64,000 bases of DNA from Microthrix sp041394405 (GTDB lineage: Bacteria > Actinomycetota > Acidimicrobiia > Acidimicrobiales > Microtrichaceae). The position numbers and the translations under genes are program-made. Shown in pieces: positions 23,739 through 33,409 of this stretch. The DNA lies in the NCBI GenBank assembly GCA_041394405.1, contig JAWKIF010000010.1:186001-250000 (forward strand). Direction: 5' to 3'. Within the stretch, counting starts at the first letter, position 1, and each line of letters begins with the position of its first letter. The notes below the pieces were generated by a model. The model was not told the DNA's origin. It searched no databases and saw nothing but the letters and a program-made list of their open reading frames with translations.

Positions 23739-26051
23739 CTACCCGGTGACGACCGTCTCGATCAGGTTGGGGTCGGCGTCGATGTCGGCCCGTTGGAACA
23801 GCAGCGGCCGCAGGTCGCCTGAGGCGTAGGCCTCGGCGCCGTCGCCGTGGTGGGGCGATGCGGGGTCGCCGCTTTGGCCGGAGGCCAGCACCCCGAGCCC
23901 GACTGGGCCGTCGTCGGTCAGCTCGACGGCGAACAGGAACGTGGTTCCGTAGGTCACCTGGTACCCACCCCGGGCCAGGCCGGAGCTGGCGGCTCGCTCG
24001 GCGATGGGGTCCTCCACCGGCGGCATGGGCTGGCGGGTGGCCGGGTTGAGCGCACCGGCCGGGCCCAGCACGTTCAGCACTCCCTCGCCCTCGCTGCCTC
24101 CGGGCACCGGAACCCGGTTGCCATTGCGGTCGGCCCACTGGCACTCGGCGAGGGGGGCATCGAGGGCGACCTCGGCCCGCTCCAGCGCTGCGACGGCGGC
24201 GTCCACGGCGCGCAGCAACGGACCGTGGTCGGTCGCCAACCCTCGCGGCAGGTCCAGCGGACGGTCCGGATCGAACGCCTCGTTAAACAGCGCGCCGGCG
24301 TTGCGCAGTTCGGCGACACCGAAGGCGGCCATGATCTCGCGCCAGAGCGCGGTCCCGCGCGCCTCCAGCCCGCAGTTGCGGTCCCAGGCGTCGAGGATGT
24401 CCGCCACCGCCTCGCGGCCCTCCTGCCGGAGTACCTGGACCACCTCGTCCACCAGCAACTCGGCGCTGAGCGAGGCCCCGTCGAGGACGGCGGCGATCAG
24501 GTCGGCGGTGCTCACCCCGCCGCGTTGGGTCAACGCCTGCGCCAGCCGCAGGTTCTGGCGGGTGCGCAGGCTGCGGGGCGTGCGTTCCAGGCCGCACAGC
24601 ACCGAGTGACCCTCCAATGGCACGTCGGGGTGGGTCAGCCAGTGCGAGTCGTTGGCGTTGATGAGGATGTCGCGCCGCTCCAGGCTGGGATGCCGATCGG
24701 CAGGCACCAGCCCCGGGCGCGACGCGTCGGGGTCGTCGATCCAGTCGTCGCCCGGTTCGCTGCCATCGGTCATGGCCACTCGGTTCTCGTACAGCAGCGC
24801 GGCCACAAGATCCTCGGTGAGACGGGCGGTGAAGCGATCCTGGGCCTCGGGGCTGAGGTTTGGGGTGGACGATGTGTCGGCGTACCAGGCACGGCCGTCG
24901 CGATCGGCGGCCAGCGTGTTGGCCCACGGCATGGCATCGAGTTGCCGGAAGGTGGCCTGCAGCTCGCCGACCGACCGGCATCGGTTCATGGCGAGGAACT
25001 GCTGGAGCACGGCGGTGTTGGTGTCGTTGGCGTCTCGGTAGGCGAAGCCAACCTCGTTGCCCCACCCCAGCATCGGCAGGTTCACCATGGGGCCGTGGTG
25101 GGTGCGCCACAGGGTGCGTTCCACGGTGGTCAACCCGCCGTCGTCGCCCAGCACCTCCACCGAGAGGTGTTGGGGCACCATCTCCCGCACGTCGTCGCCG
25201 TGGCGGTAGCGGGTGGGCTCGCCCGGTGCCAGATCCAGCCGGCTCAGGGTGAAGCGGTTGCCGCCGGAGAAGGTATGGGTCCAGGCCAGCGACTCGGTGA
25301 AGCCGATCTGCACGCCGGGGAGGCCCAGCAGCGAGACGCCATAGACGTCGAGTTGGCCGGGGACGTTCAGGTGGCACTCCCAGAACCGCGCCTCGCCGTA
25401 CCAGGGGAAATGGGGGTTGCCCAGCACCATGCCGTGCCCCGAGGCGGCCACGTCGCCGCCCACTGCCCACCCGTTTGATGCACCGGATCCGTCGCGACCC
25501 AGCGCCGAGTCGGGCGAGGGGGGCGCCGGGCCGTCCGGTCCGGGCGCCTCGGCCCGACCGATGAGCTCCACCAGGTTGCGGCCGCTGGCCATCATGGCCA
25601 CGTCGGCGTAGTAGGCGTAGAAGACCTCCTCGTCGACGGGACGGATCCAGCCGGCGGGGGTCCCGTCGGCGTCGCAGGCCCAGTCGGCCACCTCGCCGGT
25701 GGTGCGGGCGTGGGCGACCCAGGCGTTGTAGCCGGCGACGTAGCCGGAGATGATGCGACGCACCAGCTCCGGTTGGGCATCACGCATGGCCCGCCCTCGG
25801 CCCATCACGTCCAGCGCCAGGTAGCCCAGGTCGCTGGCGAGGTGCTCGTCGGCCTCGCCCGGGCCGTGCGTGCGGGCGAGCGAGCTGGTCACCTTCACCA
25901 GCTGATCGGCGATGATGGCCAGGTTGTCTCGGGCGCAGGCCCAACCCTGGCCGAATCCCACGTCGCCCCAGCCGGTGGCGCGCACGTGCGCCACGCCTTC
26001 CGTGGTCCAGGCCAGCTCGGCTTCGTAGGTGTGATCGCCGATTGCCGGCAT
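23739..26051 (-). CDS. Penicillin acylase-family N-acyl amidohydrolase (Ntn hydrolase), no signal peptide
   Basis: The start is the ATG at 26051, with AAAGGAAC upstream, giving 770 residues. It has the Ntn-hydrolase layout: an alpha region, a linker with GASNGWAVGGD whose Ser192 should become the beta-chain nucleophile after self-cleavage, then WYGEARFWECHLNVPG, GLPGVQIGFTESLAW and FSGGNR. Relatives remove acyl chains from penicillins, acyl-homoserine lactones or aculeacin. These are normally exported, but the N-terminus here lacks a signal peptide, so the enzyme may be cytosolic. A GTG at 26120 would add 23 non-hydrophobic residues. It diverges from a TetR regulator across a palindrome that probably controls it. 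Confidence 0.85.
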   Translation of the reverse strand: MPAIGDHTYEAELAWTTEGVAHVRATGWGDVGFGQGWACARDNLAIIADQLVKVTSSLARTHGPGEADEHLASDLGYLALDVMGRGRAMRDAQPELVRRIISGYVAGYNAWVAHARTTGEVADWACDADGTPAGWIRPVDEEVFYAYYADVAMMASGRNLVELIGRAEAPGPDGPAPPSPDSALGRDGSGASNGWAVGGDVAASGHGMVLGNPHFPWYGEARFWECHLNVPGQLDVYGVSLLGLPGVQIGFTESLAWTHTFSGGNRFTLSRLDLAPGEPTRYRHGDDVREMVPQHLSVEVLGDDGGLTTVERTLWRTHHGPMVNLPMLGWGNEVGFAYRDANDTNTAVLQQFLAMNRCRSVGELQATFRQLDAMPWANTLAADRDGRAWYADTSSTPNLSPEAQDRFTARLTEDLVAALLYENRVAMTDGSEPGDDWIDDPDASRPGLVPADRHPSLERRDILINANDSHWLTHPDVPLEGHSVLCGLERTPRSLRTRQNLRLAQALTQRGGVSTADLIAAVLDGASLSAELLVDEVVQVLRQEGREAVADILDAWDRNCGLEARGTALWREIMAAFGVAELRNAGALFNEAFDPDRPLDLPRGLATDHGPLLRAVDAAVAALERAEVALDAPLAECQWADRNGNRVPVPGGSEGEGVLNVLGPAGALNPATRQPMPPVEDPIAERAASSGLARGGYQVTYGTTFLFAVELTDDGPVGLGVLASGQSGDPASPHHGDGAEAYASGDLRPLLFQRADIDADPNLIETVVTG

Positions 26052-26170
26052 GGTCGTTCCTTTCGGGCGCCGCAACGGGAGAACCCCCTCACCGCTGGCC
26101 CCTGGGCTGCGAAGGGTCACCCATCTTGGCCCACGGGTGGAGCCGCCCGCCGGGTTGGTCGTTGACGTCG

Positions 26171-26191
26171 AAACCTAATGACGTTAGGTTT
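26171..26191. promoter_or_regulatory. TetR-type operator overlapping two divergent -10 boxes
   Basis: AAACCTAA-TGACG-TTAGGTTT is a perfect 8-base inverted repeat with a 5-base centre. Its right half contains TAGGTT (26185-26190), six bases before the TetR GTG. Its left half gives the same TAGGTT on the minus strand, pointing at the amidase. A repressor dimer here would block both promoters. Confidence 0.75.
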
Positions 26192-26196
26192 TCGAA

Positions 26197-26922
26197 GTGA
26201 CCATGGAGACCGACCGCCGAACCCGAAAGCGCGTGGCCCGCCGTCGCGAGTTGCTCGACATTGCCGCCGACTTGTGGGACGAGGGCGGCCCCGAGGCGCT
26301 CACCCTGGCCGCCATCGGCCGGCGGGCCGACCTGACCGCCCCGTCGCTGTACACCTATTTCCCCTCCAAGTCGGCCATCGTGGCCGCCCTGCAGCGAGAG
26401 GCGCTGGAGGTGCTGGCGCAGGTGGCGCGGGAGGCCGTGGCCTCGTGGCAGCCGCCGACGGACACGGCGGCCCAAGCCACCGCGCTGGCACGCCTCGTGG
26501 CGTTCTCGGATCTGACCATGCGGGCCCCCACCGACCATCCGAGGGAGTTCGGACTGCAACAGCGCCTCATGGCCAGCCCCGGGCTGGAAGACGCCGGCGA
26601 CGCCGCCGGGGTGTTACCGGCTGCGTTCGAGGCGTTGGCGGTTCCCAGCTCGTTGGTGGACGAAGCCGTGGTTGCCGGGGCGCTTGACGAGCCGGTCGCC
26701 GGTCGTGCCAAGGGCGGCGACGACAGTTCGCTCGTTCGGGCCGTCCGGTGGCTGGCGGCGCTGCACGGCGTGCTGCTGACCGATTCGCTGCCGGTCGGCG
26801 TTCCCGTGGCTGGGCCCACCCTGGGTCGGCTGCTGACCGCCGACCTCCTGCGGGGCTGGGGGGCCGATTCCGGTCACCTCGACCACGCCCTCGAGCTGGC
26901 CAACGACTGGAGGTGCTCATGA
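26197..26922 (+). CDS. TetR-family transcriptional regulator
   Basis: A 241-residue protein with an N-terminal TetR HTH: RRELLDIAADLWDEGG, then LTLAAIGRRADLTAPSLYTYF as recognition helix, then PSKSAIVAALQREAL. The C-terminal ligand domain is not assignable to a subfamily; VRWLAALHGVLLTDSL resembles the TetR_C WHG-type fold. The start is GTG at 26197, six bases after a -10 box, although ATG at 26203 is equally usable. The gene is the first of two with a 4-base overlap to the hydroxylase. It probably represses itself, the hydroxylase and the divergent amidase through the palindrome at 26171. Confidence 0.9.
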   Translation: MTMETDRRTRKRVARRRELLDIAADLWDEGGPEALTLAAIGRRADLTAPSLYTYFPSKSAIVAALQREALEVLAQVAREAVASWQPPTDTAAQATALARLVAFSDLTMRAPTDHPREFGLQQRLMASPGLEDAGDAAGVLPAAFEALAVPSSLVDEAVVAGALDEPVAGRAKGGDDSSLVRAVRWLAALHGVLLTDSLPVGVPVAGPTLGRLLTADLLRGWGADSGHLDHALELANDWRCS

Positions 26923-27554
26923 CCACGACCACCCTGATCATCGCCGGTTTCGCCGGCGGGTGGATCGCCTGGACTCTGGCGGAGTACCTGTTGCACCGCT
27001 TCGCCATGCACGCGTTGTCCGGCCGAGGGATCATGAGCCGCGAGCACCTGGAGCATCACGTCGGCTCCACCTGGAGCTTCTCGTCCACCCATCTGCTCAG
27101 CTGGGCCGGCATGTTGCTGGTGGGCTGTGCCGGGTTGATGCCGCTGGTCCGGCTGGCCGGGGTCACGTGGTCGGTGGCGGTCTCGGTTTCGGTGGGGTGG
27201 GCGGTGGGCTACTTCTTCTATGAATTCGTGCACATGCGAGCGCACCTGGCGGCACCGACCGGCGCCTACAGCCGATGGGTTCGGCGCCACCACTTCCATC
27301 ATCACTTCGGCCGCCCCAAGTTCAACCACGGGGTCAGCGTGGGTGTCTGGGACCACGCATTCGGCACCTACGAGCGCCCGGAACGGGTTCGGGTGCCTCG
27401 CCGCATGGCCCTGCCCTGGTTGGTGGACGAGTACGGTGAGCTGCGCCCCGAGTTTGCCGACGACTACGTGCTGGTGGGCGACTGCGACGCCGGAGCACGC
27501 GAGGCCATGTTGGATCGTGCCCGTGCCTTCGCCTCGGCTGCGCCGGTGGACTGA
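26919..27554 (+). CDS. Membrane fatty acid hydroxylase / sterol desaturase superfamily
   Basis: A 211-residue membrane di-iron enzyme starting at an ATGA overlap with the regulator. The histidine clusters are EYLLHRFAMH (near 23-32), SREHLEHH (~42-49), EFVHMRAH (~100-107) and RRHHFHHHF (~122-130). Four hydrophobic helices surround them, as in FA hydroxylase/ceramide hydroxylase-type proteins. It should hydroxylate or desaturate an acyl chain or isoprenoid using O2. A lipid substrate fits a regulatory partner that also controls an N-acyl amidase. The gene stops six bases before the convergent K+ channel stop. Confidence 0.85.
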   Translation: MTTTTLIIAGFAGGWIAWTLAEYLLHRFAMHALSGRGIMSREHLEHHVGSTWSFSSTHLLSWAGMLLVGCAGLMPLVRLAGVTWSVAVSVSVGWAVGYFFYEFVHMRAHLAAPTGAYSRWVRRHHFHHHFGRPKFNHGVSVGVWDHAFGTYERPERVRVPRRMALPWLVDEYGELRPEFADDYVLVGDCDAGAREAMLDRARAFASAAPVD

Positions 27555-27560
27555 GGGCGG

Positions 27561-28589
27561 TCAGCCCGTCATGAAGCGCTCCTCCATGGAGCGAAGGTCG
27601 TCGGGCGTGCCCAGCAGGAAGACCACGTCACCGGGGCGCAGGGTGTCCTCCACCCGCTGCCAGGCCTCGGTCGCCCCGCGGCGCATGCCGATCGCGATGG
27701 CCGCCGGGTGGCGTGCCGACAGCTCGGCGAGCGACTTGCCCTCGGCCCAGGCGCCGGGGCGCACCTCGAGCTCCTCGGTCTGGAGTCCCATCGAGGGCAG
27801 GTCTTGCAGGCCCACGACGGCGGAGCTGGTGGCGGCGGCAGCCAGCTCGGCGCCGAACCACTCATAGGGCGACAGCGCCAGTTCTGCCCCGGCCTGGCGC
27901 AGCCGGGCAGTCTGGGAGCGGTCGTTCATGCGGGCGATCACCCGCACCCCGGGGGCCAACGCCCGCACCGCCAGCGTCACCAACAGGTTGGCCGCATCGT
28001 CGAGGGTGGTGATGACCGCGTGCGCGCGGCGCACCTGGGCGGCCTCCAGCACCTCGTCGGTGGTGGCGTCCCCATCCAGAAACGCCATGCCGAACGACTC
28101 GGCCATCTCCCGCACCCGTGGCGACCGGTCGATCACCACGGCGTCGCGCCCTTCCCGGGCCAGCGCCGCTGCGACGCCTCGCCCAACCCGTCCTCCGCCC
28201 ACGATGACCACGTGATCGACCAACTTGGTTCTCCTTCGTCCCTCGCGCTGGCGGCGCACCGCCGAGCGGAACTCTCCGGATATGAACACGCCCACCAGCA
28301 ACGACGTGGCGTACAGGAACACGCCGTTGCCGGCCAGGACCACCAGGATGGTCCAGGTGCGGCCCAGCGAGTCGAGGGGCTGAACCTCCTCGTAGCCCAC
28401 GGCACCCACCGTGATCACCGACATGTAGGTGGCGTCGAACAACGAATAGCCGGCCAACACGACGTAGCCCACCGTGCTGATCACCAGCAGCGCGGCGATC
28501 ATCGCCAGCACCGTGCGCAGGCGGCGCAGTACCACGCCGCCCGGGGCGCGGGACCGGGGCAGGCGCTGTGGTCCTCGGGCCGGTAACAC
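27561..28589 (-). CDS. Two-TM potassium channel with RCK (TrkA-N/TrkA-C) domain
   Basis: A 342-residue protein. TM1 is ~25-47 and TM2 ~78-100, with a pore loop between. The selectivity filter reads TVGAVGYEEV where classical channels have TVGYGD; this insertion-like variant occurs in a subgroup of prokaryotic channels. After TM2 comes an RCK domain (HVVIVGGGRVGRGVAAALA, with Asp in VVIDRSP for nucleotide binding) and a C-terminal TrkA-C lobe. The likely role is ligand-gated K+ flux. The GTG start lies 3 bases after the parE stop on the same strand, so it is probably co-transcribed. Confidence 0.85.
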   Translation of the reverse strand: MLPARGPQRLPRSRAPGGVVLRRLRTVLAMIAALLVISTVGYVVLAGYSLFDATYMSVITVGAVGYEEVQPLDSLGRTWTILVVLAGNGVFLYATSLLVGVFISGEFRSAVRRQREGRRRTKLVDHVVIVGGGRVGRGVAAALAREGRDAVVIDRSPRVREMAESFGMAFLDGDATTDEVLEAAQVRRAHAVITTLDDAANLLVTLAVRALAPGVRVIARMNDRSQTARLRQAGAELALSPYEWFGAELAAAATSSAVVGLQDLPSMGLQTEELEVRPGAWAEGKSLAELSARHPAAIAIGMRRGATEAWQRVEDTLRPGDVVFLLGTPDDLRSMEERFMTG

Positions 28590-28592
28590 CGC

Positions 28593-30644
<2,052 letters not shown>

Positions 30645-30671
30645 GGGGAAAGGCGAATCCTCGAAGCCGTG

Positions 30672-30685
30672 CGAACGGGTGTTCG
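30672..30685 (-). promoter_or_regulatory. LexA-like SOS box upstream of parE
   Basis: The minus strand reads CGAACACCCGTTCG, matching the actinobacterial/Bacillus LexA consensus CGAACNNNNGTTCG exactly. It sits 27 bases before the ATG. A -10 box (TAGAGT, 30698-30693 on this strand) lies six bases upstream, so a bound repressor would cover the transcription start. Confidence 0.7.
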
Positions 30686-30695
30686 CTGGGAAACT

Positions 30696-31592
30696 CTAGC
30701 TGGTGGAGTCCGGGCGAAGGCCCATGGGGTTGGGAACCGGCACCTCGCCGGCGGCGAGCACCGCCCGGGCCAGCGGAGCCAGTTGGGACTCCAGCAGGTC
30801 GAGCTCGGCAGGCGCCAACGTGGCCAGCGCACCCCATGCCGCCCGGTCGGTTGCGGCCTCCACCCGCAGCAGGGTGTCGTGGCCCGCCTCGGTGGCGGCA
30901 CCGGCCGTGTCCAGCAGGCCCCAGCGCCGCAGCCGGTCCGCCTCGGCCTGCCATTCCTCCGGCTCCCACGCCCGTGTGGTGCGCAGCAATTCGGAGCTCA
31001 TCCGGCCCGTGCCCACCTGCAGCAGGTTCGCCTGGATGCCGGTGAGGCCCTCCACCACGTAGGCCGCAACGTGGCCATCACCGCGGTGCTTGCGCAGCAG
31101 GGTGGCGGCGCGCCACAGTGCCTCGATGTCGTCGACCGGCCGGGGCACGGTGAGGTTGGCTGCGAAGAGGCCACGACCGTCCGAGGGGGCGGCCTCGGCG
31201 AGGTCGGACAACCGATCGGCCAGAGTGGCGAGCGTGGCCGGCTCCACGGCGTCCCACAGCCGTCGCAGCGTTGCGGCCGACCCGGTGCTGCGGGCCGCCA
31301 ACATGGCGCCGGGGGTGGTGAGCGCCCACGCATCGGGCAGTGCCCGGCGGATGCGACGGGGGTGGAAGTTGGCGAACAGCGAGATGACCGGCTCGGCCGC
31401 CACCGGCCCGAGCGGCGCAGCGCGGCTGGCCACGTACCCCATCCAGAACCCTTTGGAGCCGGCAGTGGCGTAGGCGGCGATGGGCTCCGGTGAGAAGTAG
31501 GCCACTGCGTGAATGGGCTCGACGAGATGCCACAGACGCCGGGCCCGGCCCCGGTCCGTCGGGTGTGTCCGGGGCAGGGGCTCGGTGGTCAC
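30696..31592 (-). CDS. SCO6745-family protein (helix-turn-helix-like, function unknown)
   Basis: A 298-residue actinobacterial protein starting at GTG, six bases after a TAAAGT box. It begins RARRLWHLVEPIHAVAYFSPE and continues with SKGFWMGYVASRAAPLGPV, both hallmarks of the SCO6745 family. Later segments (LRRWGLLDTAGAATEAG) resemble a winged-helix DNA-binding unit, and databases often link the family to MarR-like folds. No biochemical function is established to my knowledge. It is transcribed toward parE but ends 52 bp before the parE start, with the parE promoter and LexA site in between. Confidence 0.75.
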   Translation of the reverse strand: MTTEPLPRTHPTDRGRARRLWHLVEPIHAVAYFSPEPIAAYATAGSKGFWMGYVASRAAPLGPVAAEPVISLFANFHPRRIRRALPDAWALTTPGAMLAARSTGSAATLRRLWDAVEPATLATLADRLSDLAEAAPSDGRGLFAANLTVPRPVDDIEALWRAATLLRKHRGDGHVAAYVVEGLTGIQANLLQVGTGRMSSELLRTTRAWEPEEWQAEADRLRRWGLLDTAGAATEAGHDTLLRVEAATDRAAWGALATLAPAELDLLESQLAPLARAVLAAGEVPVPNPMGLRPDSTS

Positions 31593-31598
31593 CCCAGC

Positions 31599-31604
31599 AC
31601 TTTA
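31599..31604 (-). promoter_or_regulatory. -10 box of a leaderless transcript
   Basis: On the minus strand TAAAGT is followed by six bases (GCTGGG) and the GTG at 31592. There is no Shine-Dalgarno sequence. Confidence 0.5.
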
Positions 31605-31617
31605 CGGCTCTGGTACG

Positions 31618-31830
31618 TCACTGCTCGCGTCGACGAGTGGTGCGGCCCCCCCGCAACCATGGGCCAACCACGAGCGTCGCCGCAGTGAAGTAGAAGCCGC
31701 TTGCCGCGCCCAGCAGCCAAGAGGAGACGGAAATATCGGCGAGGTCCAGCATCAACCCGACGAGCAGCCAGACGGCCGCGGCAACAACGACTGTCCGCAG
31801 GTTCAGGTTCGGCGCTCGCAGGGGCCCCAC
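31618..31830 (-). CDS. Small two-helix membrane protein
   Basis: A 70-residue protein with GTG start. Two hydrophobic stretches (VVVAAAVWLLVGLMLDLA at ~14-31 and WLLGAASGFYFTAATLVVG at ~38-56) are followed by a basic tail (RGGRTTRRREQ), so the C-terminus should be cytosolic. A -10 box TAAGGT lies six bases before the GTG, which supports a real leaderless gene. No family is recognised. The next gene on this strand begins 25 bp downstream. The surrounding 0.7 kb is less GC-rich than average. Confidence 0.5.
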   Translation of the reverse strand: MGPLRAPNLNLRTVVVAAAVWLLVGLMLDLADISVSSWLLGAASGFYFTAATLVVGPWLRGGRTTRRREQ

Positions 31831-31867
31831 AGATCTACCTTATCCGAACCTTGTGCGACGTTCACTC

Positions 31868-32188
31868 TCAGTATTCTGCGGCGATCCGACGAATGGAGCG
31901 AGCCAGGTCGGCCTCGGTAATCCCCAGCGGTTCGCAGACCAGCTCACAGAGCGCCCCAAAGGCCATGGAGTGACGATCCAGCCGGTCCTCGATGGCGGCC
32001 AGGCGGGCCAGCAGATGGGCGTCCGCCGCACCCTCCCCGGCTACCGCCAACGCTGGCCGCCCGGGGCCGCGGCGGGCGGGACCATCAGTGGGTTCGGCCG
32101 GGTTGCCAACCGAGCGCCCAGACAGGCGGCCGGCCTTGCGATCGAACAGGTCAACATCGCTCTCAGCGCTATCTGGTGGTGTCGACAT
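31868..32188 (-). CDS. Hypothetical protein with C-terminal helical/coiled segment
   Basis: A 106-residue protein from the ATG at 32188; an ATG at 32206 would add six residues. Residues 1-50 are polar and probably disordered (ESDVDLFDRKAGRLSG, ARRGPGRPA, the last resembling an AT-hook-like GRP). From ~58 there is a regular helix (LLARLAAIEDRLDRHSMAF), then LCELVCEPLGITEADLARSI, a possible small helix-turn-helix. No family is recognised; a small DNA-associated protein is only a guess. The frame stays open upstream to 32422 but that part overlaps the divergent asparaginase gene and has no coding look. Confidence 0.45.
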   Translation of the reverse strand: MSTPPDSAESDVDLFDRKAGRLSGRSVGNPAEPTDGPARRGPGRPALAVAGEGAADAHLLARLAAIEDRLDRHSMAFGALCELVCEPLGITEADLARSIRRIAAEY

Positions 32189-32266
32189 CAACTCGAGAAT
32201 CCCCATGGGACATTCGTCGGCACTGGTGCACGGAAGCTGAGCAGCGTCGGCGAAGTCCGCCCTGGC

Positions 32267-32272
32267 TAGCGT
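32267..32272 (+). promoter_or_regulatory. -10 box of the asparaginase-like gene
   Basis: TAGCGT is followed by seven bases (TCCCCTC) and GTG at 32280, giving a leaderless start. Confidence 0.55.
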
Positions 32273-32279
32273 TCCCCTC

Positions 32280-33251
32280 GTGTTTGAACTCACCTGGTAT
32301 CGGGGCGACTTCCCCGATTCGGTCAACCGGGTGGCGGTTGCGGTCACTCGGCCTGACGGATCCTCGCTCGACAATTCGTCGTGCGACTCGGACCATCGAT
32401 CATTTCTTCGCTCGGCAGCCAAGCCGGGCCAGGCTCTGGGGCCGGTCGTCGACGGGGTGCTGGAACGGTACGGGCTGAGCGATCGTCACCTGGCCCTGGC
32501 CTGTGGCTCCCACAACGGCAGCGATGCTCACACCCGGTTGGTGGCCGAGATTCTCGATGCGGCCGGTGTGCCCCGCGACCTGCTCACGCCCGGGGACGAC
32601 GGCCAGGGTGGGCCGCTGCGGCACCAGTGCTCGGGCAACCATGCGTTGGCGTTGGCGTGGTGCGCGGCGAGCGGCTGGCCGCTGGAGGGCTACCTCCACC
32701 CCGACCATCCGGCCCAGGTCGCTGTGGGCCGCTGGATGAGGTGGTGGCTGGGCGCGGAGCCCGAGCAAGGGCCGGACGGTTGCGGCATGGTGGCGTACCG
32801 CTCGACCCTGGCCGATTCGGCTCGTGCCTTCGCCCGCCTGGCCCAGGCGGCCGAGCTGGCCGGCTGGGAATCGGCCTCGGGGCCCGATCGAGCGGAGGCG
32901 GCGCTGGGGCGTTGCGGCGCCGCCATCGTGACTCACCCCGAGTTGGTGCGCTGGCCGGGCCAGTTGGATACCGAGCTGATGTTGGCATGCAGGTCGGATG
33001 GCTTGGTGGCCAAGTGCGGGGCGGAGGGGTTCTGGGCGTGCGGCTCGGCGTCAGGCTGGGGCTTGGCGTTGCGGGTGTTGGACGGCGCCGAACGGGCGTG
33101 GCCTCCGGCGGGCCTCTGGGCCGTGCGGGAGCTGCTGGCCGAGCACCTCGATTCTGACCTCGACCGGCCGGCGCTGGACGCCATTGCCCACCCCTCAGTG
33201 GTGGACGCCAAGGGCGACGCCGTGGGGCGCGTCGAGGCACGGTGGGTGTGA
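32280..33251 (+). CDS. L-asparaginase II (Rhizobium etli-type) homologue with altered zinc site
   Basis: A 323-residue protein. The family's active-site pieces are present: FLRSAAKPGQALG (Ser45 and Lys48), ACGSHNGSDAH (Ser77, His78), HQCSGNHA (Cys117) and DGCGM (Cys168). These match the serine-lysine tandem and zinc-binding cysteines of the thermolabile R. etli asparaginase. The motif normally reads CSGKHA with a zinc-ligating lysine; here that position is Asn120. Activity may therefore be changed or zinc-independent, and the substrate may differ from asparagine. Length is slightly below the usual ~330-360. It is transcribed alone, leaderless, and is followed by a perfect palindrome. Confidence 0.8.
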   Translation: MFELTWYRGDFPDSVNRVAVAVTRPDGSSLDNSSCDSDHRSFLRSAAKPGQALGPVVDGVLERYGLSDRHLALACGSHNGSDAHTRLVAEILDAAGVPRDLLTPGDDGQGGPLRHQCSGNHALALAWCAASGWPLEGYLHPDHPAQVAVGRWMRWWLGAEPEQGPDGCGMVAYRSTLADSARAFARLAQAAELAGWESASGPDRAEAALGRCGAAIVTHPELVRWPGQLDTELMLACRSDGLVAKCGAEGFWACGSASGWGLALRVLDGAERAWPPAGLWAVRELLAEHLDSDLDRPALDAIAHPSVVDAKGDAVGRVEARWV

Positions 33252-33295
33252 CGGCGTCCTGGCCTCGCTGGCCCCCACCGCCGTGGCGCCACCGG

Positions 33296-33351
33296 CACGA
33301 TCCTCACGTGAGGATCGTGTCCGCCAGTTCCTGCAAAACCCTCACGTGAGG
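33296..33351. repeat. 24-bp perfect palindrome plus a 12-bp partial second copy
   Basis: Bases 33296-33319 form a 24-bp perfect palindrome with centre CACGTG. Its inner CCTCACGTGAGG recurs exactly at 33340-33351, 26 bases after the first inner copy. The two can also pair with each other as a 12-bp stem with a 26-base loop. The site lies between convergent stops of the asparaginase-like gene and parC, so it may end both transcripts. Confidence 0.85.
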
Positions 33352-33409
33352 CTCTTGTGCGCTGCGTTCGACGCGACCGCTGGGAATCCCAGCAGACTGC
33401 GTCGCCCTG

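Noticed and set aside
23366..23749. Small frames in the gap after the VOC gene
   Set aside because: No ribosome site, domain or codon bias; frames on both strands are equally good, so none is called.
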